From: Loxodes magnus
Taxonomy: Eukaryota > Ciliophora > Karyorelictea > Loxodida > Loxodidae
NCBI GenBank assembly: GCA_946699065.1
Contig: CAMPDV010000105.1
Coordinates: forward strand, 558,001-622,000
Reading direction: 5' to 3'
Length of the DNA: 64,000 bases
Position numbers and translations under genes: made by a program. Below, in pieces: positions 46,237-60,140 of this stretch. The first letter of the stretch is position 1, and every line of letters starts with the position of its first letter. The notes beneath the pieces are model-generated. The model saw only the letters and a list, made by a program, of their open reading frames with translations, did no database searches and had not been told where the DNA came from.

Positions 46237-46850
46237 GAGTATGTAAGAACTTTTAAGACTTATAATTTTTATATCTTAAGAAGTTAATTATAAAATACAA
46301 TTAAAACTTTCTAAATTTTAAAGTGAGTATAAGATATTTAATGAGTGATGATTAATTAAAAGATATTAATATTTCATTTTAGTTAAGATTTCAATAAATC
46401 TTAATGATTTTTTTATGTTTAAAATATTATGAATTAAGTTTACTAATATATGTTGAAATAATTTCTAATTAAGTTTGGTAAAGTTTGTAAGAGTGAGATA
46501 TTTATATTTATTTTATTAAGAAGGTTTTAATAAATAATATAAAAACTTTTAAATTTGTTAAGTATTAAAAGTTTTAAAATTAGGTGGGTTAATTTATTTT
46601 AAAATAAAATAAGAAAAAAAATTAATTTTAATTAATTTAAATTTTGGTATTTAAGTATTAATTTAAGTGTTATAACATTAGTAAAAGTTTATTATTCCTT
46701 TTTTGCTAAATTATTTGTACTATAGGTGTTTTTTACGATGGATTACTAATTCTGATTAAAACTATGAATATATTTAAAAAAGTATAAATTAATTTTAGCT
46801 TAAAATTTATAAAAATTTAATTTAATATTTAATTATAATTTTTAATTTAG
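46237..46850. other. 3' flank of WD40 gene A1
   Basis: AT-rich; copied with indels at 63516-64000. No gene recognised. Confidence 0.4.
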
Positions 46851-48380
46851 TGCTACTTCACCTCTTCTTATTAGTTTGTTTCCTTCTCCTTAGATTTTCC
46901 TTCATTTCTTTATTGCTTTTCTACGGCCTCTATATTTTTCGGTCTTTTTGCTCTATAAAATCTGATTATAATTTGTTATTTTCATTATCTTCTGTTCTTT
47001 CATATCTTTCTTGCATGCTCTTCTCTTAATTCTTTATCTATTTTAACTTCCCTTTAATTTTCATCCATTTAATTGCTTTTCACAAACTTTGTCATGTTAC
47101 TTTATTTCTTATCACTTTCTCTTTGAATTACGTTCTATCTCTACATCTTTCCATTTGACTTTGCTTATAGTTCTTATCTCTTTATCTTTTATATCTCTTT
47201 TATCATCTCTGTGTCTCAGCTTCTTGTAATCGGCCAGTCCCATAAATGAGAGTAGTAGTATTTAAACAGTCTTTTGGAATAAAAAATTATTTCTTTTAAT
47301 TTAGTTTACTTATTTTAAAGTTTGACTTAGTTTTCCACTTACACTTCACTTCTACCCTCATTTTGTTCCTCTATGATCATTTTGTCCTCTTCAACCATTT
47401 ACTTGTCTTCTGCTTGGACTTTTTCTAGACCTGGCTTATTAAAAACTAACTCTACTTCTGCTCTTTATTTTTCTAATTATTTTAGATATTTCCTTTTTTC
47501 CTTTGCTGCTTCTACTCTTCTCACTATTTCTCTGTATGTCCTTTTTTTTCACACTGATTACACTTGTACATCATTGGATGATATAGCCTCATTTTCATAC
47601 CGTGCAGATCTATCACTTCAGGTATATTGTTCGCTTCTTCGTTATTTTATAGTTCCACATAGACAACACATTTTCCTGTCAGTATCGTGGTGTTTTAAAA
47701 CTTGTGTATTAAATCTCCTTTAATCTAACCATATTACGCCAAGACCTCTTTTACTTCATGCATATTTGAGTACTCATTTAGCGTAAATTGTACTGGGTAG
47801 TAAGGAAGTCGAAATACTATTCCATATCCTTTGCCACTATTGCGATAACTGCTCCTTGATATTCCCATTGTCTATTTTTTGTAAAGATTTTGTATTTTTC
47901 TTTGTTATTAAAGATCACATAGACGATTCCATTTGGTTTAACTGTGAACCGAGCAATTGCTTATCCATATTCTTATCATAATCAACCCCTAAATTATTTA
48001 ATCACTGCTTACTCGCCAGCATTTTAACCATCTCATCCTATGTTATTCAAGTATTTATTAAAATAGATTCCTACCACCATTTCCGATAGGTCATTGTAAG
48101 CATTCTCGTATACTTAGATTATTTAATCTTTGGCAACTCTCGCTTGCAGTGTTTCTCTGTTCCGATGTTGCATGATTATCTGCGTTTACTCCTTCTTCTG
48201 CCATCTTCCTACATTTTTGTTTCCTCTCCCTTTTCTTTGTTCCATACCTGCTTTTAGTTATCTTATCCGTATAAATTTGGTTTCGGAAGCTTGTCCTATC
48301 TGATTGCCCTTTCAGTGCATCCAGGTAGTGAAATTGGTTCTCATTTACCAGGATTTGTTTGTTGTAAGTGTAGCCTCCAT
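46850..48380 (-). pseudogene. LINE ORF1 protein with RRM-like domain and CCHC knuckle
   Basis: Start at 48380 (MEATLTTNKSWQ). The middle, in a shifted frame, reads FRLPYYPVQFTLNEYSNMHE, then VKEVLAQYGQIKGD, then CVVYVELQNNEEA and HGMKMRLYHPMMYKCNQCEKK followed by GH. This is the usual RRM-like plus zinc-knuckle order of non-LTR ORF1 proteins. The knuckle CNQCEKKGHTEKQ ends with TGA where the fourth Cys belongs. A very basic C-terminal tail follows. At least one frameshift lies near 47860. The 5' end abuts a truncated composite unit at 48395. Confidence 0.6.
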
Positions 48381-48394
48381 TAAAAAAAAACTTC

Positions 48395-49259
48395 CTAAAT
48401 ATTGATAATAGAATTGGTTTTTGTTATATAAATTAATGGTGCATAGATAAATTTGTAAGTAATTTTTTATAATATAAAAATGATCTATAAAAGAAATTGA
48501 TGATACATAAGTTATAAATTTGATCTATCTTTAATGGTATAAAAGAGTTTAATTAATTTATAAAATGAATAAAGTAAATATTTTAGTTTAAACAAATTTA
48601 AAGTAATTTGCTTTTTATTTATTTTAAAGCAATTACTATAGAAAAAGTAAATAATTTTAAGATTTTACAATATACATAAATATTATGAGTTTTAGGTTTA
48701 TAAAATCCGAATAGAATAGATTAATGGTAAGATTTATTAAAATATTTTAATTTCTTTTATTTATCTTAAAATTATTTATATCTTACTTAATTTTTAAAGA
48801 TTGCTAATAAAACTCTTACTTTATCATCTTATAAATTAGGTTTATAAAAATGTAAATTTGGATGAATTTTAGAAAATAGAATTTAGTATGATTTAAAAAT
48901 GATATAGGTAAAATGATAATGATTTAAAATTTGTATATAAAATTGAATATCTGTGATATAAAGTATCTTTAATTAAACTAAGTAATATATACAGATTAGA
49001 GATAAATAATAAATCAGTTAAAGTTTACATTTTTTATAATAAACTTTATAAATATATAAGAATAAACCACTATAAATATCATTATTATATTTACAAATAC
49101 AATTCTATCAAAATTATTATACAGCTGCATCAACAAAACTTTAATTACATTTATTTTTAAAATCAAAAATCCTAAATTCAGAAATCTAAATTGGATCGCT
49201 TTTATTATAATATTTTCAAACTTATAAGATATATCTAAGATACATATACAAAATTAAAT
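48395..49259. repeat. AT-rich island of composite unit, truncated copy 4
   Basis: Same as 8225-9114 minus its first 40 or so bases, which are replaced by the LINE 5' end. Confidence 0.7.
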
Positions 49260-49403
49260 ATGAATCAAGACTCAAAAAATTTATATATTTCACTTTTCAA
49301 TTATTACAACAGCACATTTTAAGATAAACTAACTCAAATTACCAACTTATTAGATCTTATGGAAGAAGATTATGAAGAAGTAAATGTAATCATGTATTAT
49401 TGA
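49260..49403 (+). CDS. Small ORF MNQD, copy 4
   Basis: Identical reading to 9115; TGA at 49401-49403. Confidence 0.3.
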
Positions 49404-49869
49404 GTCGGAATCGCATAAAGGATGTTAGTGATATTAACTGGTAAAATACATGATGGCTTAAAGAGAATTCACTTAAAATTATAGTTATTATAATTTCTTA
49501 ATAAGTTGCTTAAATAAATCAAAACATATATAAAAATTTATATTTCATATAGATAATTTCTTATTTTCCTAACTCTTTACTTTACATTGCACAAAGCCAA
49601 AATTTGGATACTTAGTCTAAAGTTATAGGTTAAAGTTTTCATAATAATACTGCTTAAATATTTATTTTCAGTAAGAAATTATTATTTTATTCTTGTAAAT
49701 ATTTAGAATAAGACTTATAATATAATATAATATAATATAAGCAGTTGTCAAATTATTTACTACATAATGCTAAATTACTAAATCATTAATATTTAAAATA
49801 AATATAATATAATATTTATTATTAAAAATACTTTAAATTAATTCATATTTGTCTCTTTAACTTCATTCA

Positions 49870-51037
49870 TCACTTTATTCTTAACGTCTTGTAACCCAAA
49901 TTTACTACGTCGACTCTCAACAATAAAAGCTTACCATAATCAAGAATAAAAGTATAAGCAAATCTATCTCTAGTTTTAAATGCTGATAAATTATAAGAAT
50001 TATGTTTAAATTCTATTTATTATCATTGCTGATTGCTTCTTTTATATATCTTTCTTATGAATTCTTCTTTATGAGTATTTTTTAATCCTCCAACTATAAT
50101 GAGCGGCTCAAGTAATACTAAAGGATAATAAACAGCTTCAGGAATATTTAAATTACATTTATTTCATTTATCATTCTATATATTATATTTTCATATGTCA
50201 TTTAAACTTTATGCATTTTAGTTTATTCCTCCAAACGAATAAATATTTTATTCATTTTTATCTACTACTAATGCCTAACATGTTATTACAAAAGGAAATT
50301 AAGAGCATTATTATCATTTACTTTAACTTCCTATCTTTAATCTTTCTACTGTTCTAAAACCTTTACTACAATCAAAAGTTCCTCCTACTATATAAATATA
50401 ATCTTAAGCTGCTGCTATTCCAAACGCAAATCTTCCTTAGTTAAGATCAGCTGGTTTTCTACTATTTCCTTAAAAGTCTAATTATCAAGTTTCTTTTACT
50501 CCTTATCCATTTATTTATCCTCCAACTAAATATAATTTATTTCTATATTCAACGCTTCTACTTAAATTAGGAACTTTTATATTTAATTGAACTTTTTTAA
50601 TTTATTCTGTTTCTATATTAAATAATCAAAGAATTTAAGATTCATTTTAAAATAAATGAATTTATTAACTTTCCTTTATATTCTACTCATCTACAACTAT
50701 TTATTCTATATCTGGCTTAATACTTCTTTAATCAATCATTTTAGCTTTTATCCGTTAATATATTTATTGAGTTGTTTTTGAGGAATATTTTTAAGTGATA
50801 GAAATAAAATATTATAGAAGGATGCTATATTTCTATTTATTCTTTAGTTCCTATTATTTTAGTAATGTAATATGTTATGAGAGTATTTGATTTATAAACT
50901 AATAGCTAACTATTTATTGCTTCTTAGTTATTTTATTTTGCTTCTCATCAATTTACTTCTTCATTTCATTTCATTTCTATTACCATTACTTTCTAATATT
51001 CATAATCTCTTACTATTATTGCAATATCTCTACCCAT
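49870..51037 (-). pseudogene. Kelch-repeat protein, copy K4 (intron ends mutated)
   Basis: Start 51037, stop TGA 49870-49872, 1168 bp. The intron position reads ATAAATATATTAACGG as in K3, so splicing is probably lost. C-terminus VDVVNLGYKTLRIK then two adjacent TGA codons. Confidence 0.6.
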
Positions 51038-51429
51038 TCTTACTTTATAGGTAAATTTTCAGATCTAAAGTGAAATACCCTATAACAAAAACTGCAGCTG
51101 ATTTGATTCTATAAATAGTACTAAGTCTTTAAGCATAAACTACATAAAATATGAGAACAAGGTAAGACAGTAGGAATAGCGTTAGTTAGGTTAAAAGGGA
51201 ATGAGCATTATAAGCATAGGTAGATGACTTACATTTGATTATAAAGTAAATAAATGAGGTAAAAGAGTAAATATTTTAGTTTAGATTAGATGATTACAAT
51301 TAGTATGATAAACTAGGTTAGGTTAGTCTAATATTAATGTATCTAGATATTTGATAGTGGTATATTAAGTTGTATTCTGGTTTAATCTATTGAATATATA
51401 TAAATATTATGATATATTATAAATAATTG

Positions 51430-53605
51430 ATTGAAATGAATATCTTGACTAATAATTTTTGAATATAATATATTTGATGATTAATTATAGAATATTTAAA
51501 AATAAAGAAAATAATAAATAATGAACTGATTGTAAATAAATTTGACTATATGATTTTTAGATGCATTTAAATTAGATTAATATGAAATTTTGAGATTAGA
51601 TTTATAATTTGATTTAGCATTGTTAATAATAGAGAAATAATAATATATGAGAATATTTTGAATTGATTGATAAAAGTTTTGACATTGATTTGATCTAGGT
51701 ATAGTTAAAAATTGATGACTGTAAGAATTAAGTAGATAGTGGAAAATTGGGATTGTTTAAGGTTTATTCTACTAAAGCAATGAGGATAAATGATTAATTT
51801 TGTAATGAATTAAAATATGAAGTAATTTTTGATAATATTATAATTGATTAATTTGAATAATAGTAAATTAATTAGTTCAGATATTTAATTAGCAACATTT
51901 AGTTTTTATGTATTAAAACTATTTTATTTCTTTTTATATTCCATTTTTGGTAAATATTCTTATTATTTATAAAGAATAATCTTTGAAGGTTGATGTACAA
52001 TATTATAGAAAAGATTTGATAATTTAAATAAATAAATAGTTTATTTTACCTAAATGTATAAAGTAGATAATAAATTTAAACTGTTATATACAGATTTAGA
52101 TTACAAACTAAACTATGCTTATAATGTTTCTATAAAACTAAATATTTTAAAGATAAAAAATTAAATAATGGAAATATTATAATAATAAAATTTTAATACT
52201 CAATCAAATATAGCTTGATTTATAAATTTATATTAAAATGTAACATTTTTAATTATTCATATTTTATGAAATAATAAGTTATAATCTTTTAAATTATTAA
52301 ACTGTTTAATATAATTAAGATAAATAAAATATCTGTAAGTGATATTAAATGACATATTAACTATTTAATTAAAGCTTAAATAAAGCTAATTAAATAAATA
52401 AAAAGAAATATTTTTAAATTAAAATCTTAAGTAAATATGGCTATTTATAAATCATACGTATCTAAATTATCAATTTTTAATAAAATTAATTAATTAATTA
52501 ATTTAAAATATATATTTATAATTATGATAAGTTACTTAAATATTAAAAATAACTTAATCATTATTTTTTGTTATCAATTCATTTTCCAGCTTTTATATAA
52601 AATAACCATAATACTTTTTAAATAACATACTTAATACAAATTTATCATTATTTAGATTATATATTTCTAAATCCAAAAAGGGAAATCTATAAATTAAATT
52701 ACTTCATTTACATCATAATATCAATATTTTTAATCTTAATTAAATAACATTTATATATCATTTTACTATTATCAACACCTTACTATTTATTATCATATCA
52801 ATCCCTAAGGTCTTAATTCAATATTTCAAATCACCATTTAATTATTATCTAAGATAAACCAAAATTATCATATCAGTTTAATAAACCACATATATCATAT
52901 TCATTCAAAAACATTCAACAACTAAACCTTTCTAAACAACATTCAATCAATAGTAAATGGGATATAAACCACAACAGATTTAAAAATTAAATCAAATCTT
53001 TAACTTTAATTCCATATCAAATAAAACTACTTCCAATAACAAGTTATTTCCAAATCAACGGATACAACCAAATATTCTTATCCAAATTCAAATTAATTAA
53101 TCATATTCAGAAGAAAAATTACCTGTTATGTATGTTAAACTTACCATATTATAAAACATTAACCAACCATATTTATTAAAATAATAGAAAAATATTAGAA
53201 AATAACTATTTTAAATATATAAACTTAAACAGACTAAATATATATATAAAATTTTATAATTGTAAGATTAGCAATTTAAAATATAGTTTTTAGATATATT
53301 TAACAATAAAGTTTAAATTAAAAATGTATGTCAAATTAATGAAATCCTGTGTTATTCTTTAGTTCGAGAGAAGGCGACCTCAAGTTTACTGGATGTAAAT
53401 GGCAACTTTTGAAACTATTAATTGCTTACAACTTTTAAACTCCTTTTAATTATTTTTTGAATAAATGAAAAATAATACTAGATATAGAATAAGTTATTTA
53501 TTTATAAATTTAAAATATTCAATTAACAATTAATTAATTTTATTAAGCTTTAATTAAATATCTCATATTTATATTTAATTTTAATAAAACTTTATTATTA
53601 CATAA
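51430..53605. other. Large AT-rich island with GC-skew flip
   Basis: Distantly similar to the 12736 island (agatatttaattagcaac versus agatatttgattagcag). 51721-51780 has 14 G and 3 C; 52861-52980 has 6 G and 23 C. No gene recognised. Confidence 0.5.
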
Positions 53606-53609
53606 TTTA

Positions 53610-53965
53610 AATAGGGGTGAAAGCCCTCTCCTTCGTAGGCTGCTTGGAGACCCAGCCAGGAAACTAAAAAAATGAGCGCGGGCGAAGGATAAATGCGAGG
53701 AAGAGAAACAAATAGCAAGAGAAGGAAGATGTGACAAACTGGAGAACTCTGAATATCAGGAGGAAATTTTCTTCATCATAGGTCTGGGAAATGTACCCGT
53801 AATCGCATATTGTATCCTATGCTTTGGAATTAAAAAATTACAGGGACGCAGGAAGAGGAAATAAGGAAAGAGAGAAAAGAGAGGCATATAAAATGTTCGA
53901 CATTAAATAAAATTAATTTAAAGAGCTGCGCACCAACGAGAGTGCTACGCGCTCTATAATCAAAT
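53610..53965 (+). mobile_element. SINE-like family B
   Basis: Full-length copy ending in a perfect hairpin at 53923-53954, tail-to-tail with the zinc-knuckle element E3. Confidence 0.75.
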
Positions 53966-53984
53966 TCATTTATTTATAACATAA

Positions 53985-54789
53985 CATAACATAATTTATT
54001 AAATGACTTCACCTTTATTTGGTTTGCCACTAATTAGTTTATGAGTTTTAATATGTAAATGAATCGTTCATGTCTTCTTCAGAGTTTGTCTCTTCTATTG
54101 CATATCATGTTGTACAGTTTAACCTTTCTTGATCTTAAGAATTTTTCTTCAATCTCAATTAGTTCCCAACATCTTCCTCGTCCTTCTTTTTTGAGCATTT
54201 ACTATATCCAATAGTAATTATCTCCACCGTATAATTTTTTCTTGTAAAGTCTTCCTTCTGGAGAACAGTATAATTTTGTCATATTATTTCATATCTTTCA
54301 ATTATTAGATTCTTGCTTCTTCTGAAAATACCTGCATCTTCTAAAGATGTGTCCAATCTTTTAGCAAAAAAATCATCTTTTTTTACAATATTTCTTGTTA
54401 TGTCCTATTTTTAAGCATTTTTAGCATTTTTGGAATTTTAAAAAATTGACAATTTTTTCCGTAAAAGAATTTACATTTTGTTCTTCTATTACCATAGAAT
54501 CATTATTAAGATTAGAATTGGTTTATTATTTTCTGCTATTTTTTACTCCGTTTTTTCCAGTTTTTAATTACCTTTGCAACATCAAGACTTTAGTGCTTAT
54601 TTCCGTTTTTAACCATTAATTTTCGTTTTATAATTATTGCACAGTAAAAGTTAGAGAGTCTAATCGTTAAATCAAGTCTAGAAGTGATTGCTGCCTTTTT
54701 TGTTTTCCGCTTCTAGGAGTATATTTCGATTAGATAGTTTTGATGCTCGATTTCCTGTTAGTTTTTGTCGATTATTTCTTAGAAGCCAT
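53985..54789 (-). CDS. Zinc-knuckle retroelement protein, best copy E3
   Basis: From ATG 54789 one frame spans about 260 codons: basic N-terminus (MASKKQSTKTNRKSS), a coiled coil (LLDLIQRLDSLTFTVQQLQN), a perfect CCHC knuckle (CQKCLKIGHNKKYC), a second knuckle (WFFCQKIGHIFRRC, first Cys replaced by TGA), then TKLYCSPEGRLYKKK and a charged C-terminal domain with conserved GGDNYYW and CWELIEIEEK. Knuckles bind nucleic acid; this is Gag/ORF1-like. The CSPEG domain recurs in E4 and E1 and I do not recognise it. No in-frame TGA marks an end; the element's conserved 3' block is at 53990-54030. Confidence 0.6.
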
Positions 54790-55690
54790 TTTATTTATAA
54801 TAGTTTATTATAATTTAAAATATATCTAAATATTGATAATATAATTGGTTTTTGTTATATAAATTAATGGTGCATAGATAAATTTGTAAGTAATTTTTTA
54901 TAATATAAAAATGATCTATAAAAGAAATTGATGATACATAAGTTATAAATTTGATCTATCTTTAATGGTATAAAAGAGTTTAATTAATTTATAAAATGAA
55001 TAAAGTAAATATTTTAGTTTAAACAAATTTAAAGTAATTTGCTTTTTATTTATTTTAAAGCAATTACTATAGAAAAAGTAAATAATTTTAAGATTTTACA
55101 ATATACATAAATATTATGAGTTTTAGGTTTATAAAATCCGAATAGAATAGATTAATGGTAAGATTTATTAAAATATTTTAATTTCTTTTATTTATCTTAA
55201 AATTATTTATATCTTACTTAATTTTTAAAGATTGCTAATAAAACTCTTACTTTATCATCTTATAAATTAGGTTTATAAAAATGTAAATTTGGATGAATTT
55301 TAGAAAATAGAATTTAGTATGATTTAAAAATGATATAGGTAAAATGATAATGATTTAAAATTTGTATATAAAATTGAATATCTGTGATATAAAGTATCTT
55401 TAATTAAACTAAGTAATATATACAGATTAGAGATAAATAATAAATCAGTTAAAGTTTACATTTTTTATAATAAACTTTATAAATATATAAGAATAAACCA
55501 CTATAAATATCATTATTATATTTACAAATACAATTCTATCAAAATTATTATACAGCTGCATCAACAAAACTTTAATTACATTTATTTTTAAAATCAAAAA
55601 TCCTAAATTCAGAAATCTAAACTGGATCGCTTTTATTATAATATTTTAAAACTTATAAGATATATCTAAGATACATATACAAAATTAAAT
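54790..55690. repeat. AT-rich island of composite unit, copy 5
   Basis: Near-identical to 8225-9114. Confidence 0.7.
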
Positions 55691-55834
55691 ATGAATCAAG
55701 ACTCAAAAAATTTATATATTTCACTTTTCAATTATTACAACAGCACATTTTAAGATAAACTAACTCAAATTACCAACTTATTAGATCTTATGGAAGAAGA
55801 TTATGAAGAAGTAAATGTAATCATGTATTATTGA
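55691..55834 (+). CDS. Small ORF MNQD, copy 5
   Basis: Identical reading to 9115; TGA 55832-55834. Confidence 0.3.
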
Positions 55835-56278
55835 GTCGGAATCGCATAAAGGATGTTAGTGATATTAACTGGTAAAATACATGATGGCTTAAAGAGAATT
55901 CACTTAAAATTATAGTTATTATAATTTCTTAATAAGTTGGTTAAATAAATAAAAAATATATAAAATTTTATATTTCATATAGATAATTTCCTATTTTCCT
56001 ACTCATTACTTTACATTGCACAAAGCTAAATCGGAGTACTTATTCTAAAGTTATAGACTAAAGTTTTCATAATAATACTGCTTAAATATATATTTTCAGT
56101 AAGAAATTATTATTTTATTTTTGTAAATATATAGAATAAGACTTATAATATAATATATAAATAGTTGCCAAATTATTTACTACATAATGATAAATTACTA
56201 AATCATTAATATTTGAAATATAATATAATATTTATTATTAAAAATACTTTAAATTAATTCATATTTATCACTTTAACT

Positions 56279-57449
56279 TCATAGCTTTATTCTTAACGTC
56301 TTGTAACCCAAATTTACTATATCCACTCTCAACAATAAAAGCTTACCATAATCAAGAATAAAAGTATAAGCAAATCTATCTCTAGTTTTAAATGCTGATA
56401 AATAAAATGAATTATGTTTAAATTCTATTTATTATCATTGCTAACTGCTTCTTTTATATATCTTTCTTTAAAATTCTTTATTTCTTGCGTTTTTAATTCC
56501 TCCAACTATAATGAGCGGCTCAAGTAATACTAAAGGATAACGAACAGCTTCAGGAATATTTAAATTACATTTATTTCATATATCATTCTATATATTATAT
56601 TTTCATATGTCATTTAAAATTTATGCATTTTAGTTTATTCCTCCAAGCGAATAAACATTTTATTCATTTTTATCTACTAATAATGTCTAATATGTTACTT
56701 CAAAAGGAAACTAAGAGCATTATTATCATTTACTTTAACTTCCTATCTTTAATCTTTCTACTGTCCTAAAAGCTTTACTTGAATCAAAAATTCCTCCTAC
56801 TACATAAATATAATCTTAAGCTGCTGCTATTCCAAACGCAAATCTTCCTTAGTTAAAATCACCTAGTTTTCTACTATTTCCTTAAAAGTCTAATTATCAA
56901 GTTTCTTTTACTCCTTATCCATTTATTTCTCCTCCAACTAAGTATAATTTATTTCTATATTCAATACTTCTACTTTAACGAGGAACTTTTATATTTAATT
57001 AAACTTTTTAAATTTATTCTGTTTCTATATTAAATAATCAAATAATTTAAGATTCCCATTGAAATCAATGAATTTATTTACTTTCACTTATATTCTACTC
57101 AGCTACAATTATTTATTCTATATCTGGCTTAATACTTCCTTAATCAATCATTTTAGCTTTTATCTTTTAATATTGTTACTTGATTGTAGTTGAGGAATAT
57201 TTTTAAGTGATAGAAATAAAATATTATAGAAGGATGCTATATTTCTATTTATTCTTTAGTTCCTATTATTTTAGTAATGTAATATGTTATGAGGGTATTT
57301 GATTTATAAACTAATAGCTAACTATTTATTGCTTCTTAGTTATTTTATTTTGCTTCTCATCAATTTACTTCTTCATTTCATTTCATTTCTATTACCATTA
57401 CTTTCTAATATTCATCTTCTCTTACTATTATTGCAATATCTCTACCCAT
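56279..57449 (-). CDS. Kelch-repeat protein, copy K5 (intact splice sites)
   Basis: Start 57449, 16-nt intron GTAACAATATTAAAAG (57164-57179), stop TGA 56279-56281; 1171 minus 16 is exactly 385 codons. Same blades as K2, C-terminus VDIVNLGYKTLRIKL. Against the other copies several differences are third-position (GTG GAT versus GTC GAC), as expected of a selected protein. I did not check every codon for internal indels. Confidence 0.65.
57164..57179 (-). other. 16-nt intron of Kelch K5
   Basis: Identical in sequence to the K2 intron. Confidence 0.6.
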
Positions 57450-58154
57450 TCATGCTTTATAGGTAAATCTTCAAATCTAAAGTGAAACACCTTATAACAA
57501 ATACAGCAGCTGATTTGATTCTATAAATAGTACTAAGTCTTTAAGCATAAACTACAGAAAGTGTGAGAACAAGGTAAGACAGTAGGAATAGCGTTAGTTA
57601 GGTTAAAAGGATAAGAGCAGTATTAGCATAGGTAGATGACTTACATTTGATTATAAAGTAAATAAATGAGGTAAAAGAGTAAATATTTTAGTTTAGATTA
57701 GATGATTACAATTAGTATGATAAACTAGGTTAGGTTAGTCTAATATTAATGTATCTAGATATTTGATAGTGGTATATTAAGTTGTATTCTGCTTTAATCT
57801 ATTGAATATATATAAATATTATGATATATTATAAATAGTTTATAGATAACTTAATAGAAGATAAATTATTACAAATAAGGGAGTATTATTGAACTTATAT
57901 TAAAGACTAAATTAATATGCTTATATAACTTATTTAGATAGGAAGATAGTTAAAAGATCATTAATTATGGCAATAATTTAATAATTAAATGGGATATCTT
58001 TACTATATATGTTTTCAAAACAATATGCTAGATGATTAATTATAGAATATTTAAAAATAAACTAAATAAAGAAATAAATAATTTACTTATTTTAATAAAC
58101 TTCAAATTTAATTTTAGATTAAAACCATTTAAATTATATTTATTATATATCATT

Positions 58155-58455
58155 TATTTTAAATACCAAAAATAATACAACTGAGATCGACTTAAACTCT
58201 AGCAACTTGAAATACGTCATGTGCAAAAAACGAACAAGAATCTTTGTAAGAGCCAAGAGATAAAGAGACTTCAAATACTGTTTATGATGAAAGATGCTAG
58301 ATACTAAGGTCTCTAAGAGTAGCATTCTGATCACGATTCTATAGAAAGTAAGACTCATAAAGGAATGCTGGCACCGTGAAAGAAAAAAATGTTTTTTACT
58401 TTAAAAAAGTTTATAAAAGAACTGCGAGCCCATTGGGTTCTAGACTGTATAATAT
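58155..58455 (+). mobile_element. SINE-like family A, subfamily 2
   Basis: Equivalent of 12430-12735 in the fourth composite unit. Confidence 0.7.
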
Positions 58456-59160
58456 AATGTTTTGAATATAAATGAGTAATTTTATAATATTAGTTTAGTT
58501 TAAGGTTTGATTGTTATAGAAAAAAGTTAGATTTGAATATTTGAAGTTACTTATAAAATGTTGATATTAAATCTGGTTGAGTAATGAATTGAATATAGTT
58601 ACTTTAGGTATGTATTTAAAGGTTAATCTATATAATTAGGATAAATAGTAAATAATTAGATTGATGTAATAATTAGGTAAATAATAGGAATTAGATATTT
58701 GATTAGCAGTTTTATGTATTAATATGATTTAAATCTGGTTGGTAAATATTGTTTTTAAGTATAATATATAATAATAAATAAAAAGATTTGATAATTAAAT
58801 GAATTAATATTTGAAGTAATAAATGTATCTTGAGATACTTAAACAATGATTTAGTTTTAATAAAAAGATTATTATTTAAATTATATGTTGATATATAAAT
58901 TGGTTCTCTAAAAGACATTATAATTTAAAGATATAATGGAAATTATTATTGCTTTTAAAGTTTTAACGCTAAGATTTATTATTTTTTGTTTATTTTATAA
59001 ATTGATTAATTAGTTTTATTTAAATAATATTTATTATCAAATTATACATTTCTCTTTTAAAAATCATCAACTTTAATGCTTTCAATATTATTCATTTACA
59101 ACAGGGCAGTACCAATACCTTAAAAGCATAACACAACTATTACCTACATTACTTACATCT
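58456..59160. repeat. AT-rich island with skew flip, copy 4
   Basis: Same as 12736-13440; one visible substitution (acaacagggcag). Confidence 0.7.
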
Positions 59161-59164
59161 TATT

Positions 59165-59525
59165 TTTTTCAATACAGTGGAAAGTCCTTTCCTTCGGATA
59201 CTGCTTGCAGGCCCAGCAAGGCAACTAAAAATGAGCGCGAACGGAGGATAAATCGGAGGAAGAGAAACAAATAACAAGAGAAGAAAGATGCGACAAACTG
59301 GAGAACTCTAAATGTCAGGAGGAAATTTTTTTCATCATATGTCGGGGAAATGTACCCGTAATCGCATATTGTATCCTATAATTTGGAAGGAAAAATTACA
59401 GGGACATACTGCAGGAAGAGAAAACAAGGATAGAGAGGCCCATAAAATTTTATTTTTCGACATTAAATAAAATTAATGTAAAGAGCTGCACACCAACGAA
59501 GTGCTACGTTCTCTATAATACAATT
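59165..59525 (+). mobile_element. SINE-like family B
   Basis: Full-length copy with shortened hairpin identical to that at 41950. Confidence 0.75.
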
Positions 59526-59819
59526 TATGTATTTATTAATTTATTATTATAAATAATTACTTTTAAGTTGCTATTAAAACTATAAAGTTCAAAGTATGAT
59601 AAATTAACTAAAAAATAAAGATTAAACCTAGGAATTACAAATTTTAGTAGTTTTTTAATAGTCAAATAGAAATAAAGTAAAAAAAAGAAAAATATATAAA
59701 TAAATTAGCTTAAATAATTTATGGATGCATTTATGAGCATAAGAGCAATACATCCTTAATAGCAAGGATTTTTAAAGAAGAGATAAACATACATCAAGTT
59801 TTAACTTTATAATCATATA

Positions 59820-60140
59820 TATAAATAAAAAGGGAGGGACATTCCTCCAACTGACATTTACTTAGGATCTGATACAAGCAAGTACCTATGATGCAAGAAC
59901 CGAACAAGAACTTTGGTAAGAGCCAAGAAAGACAACAAAGACTAAAGAGGTATCAAGTAACGTTATTGATGAAAGATACCAGATATTTAGGTATCTTAGG
60001 GAGTATTCCTTCTACGATCTATAGAAGACAAGAATCACAAAGGATACTAGCAATGTGAAAGACTTCAGAAGAATATTTTAGAACTTTAAAAATCTTTATT
60101 AAAGAACTGCGCACCAACAAAAGTGCTACGCGCTTTATAA
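59820..60140 (+). mobile_element. SINE-like family A, subfamily 1
   Basis: Nearly identical to 42290-42610, consistent with the 10-kb duplication. Confidence 0.75.

Noticed and set aside
47373-47723. 116-codon standard-code ORF on the plus strand
   Set aside because: It lies antisense to a LINE ORF1 with recognisable RRM-like and zinc-knuckle motifs; it is the longest standard ORF only because that region is GC-richer.
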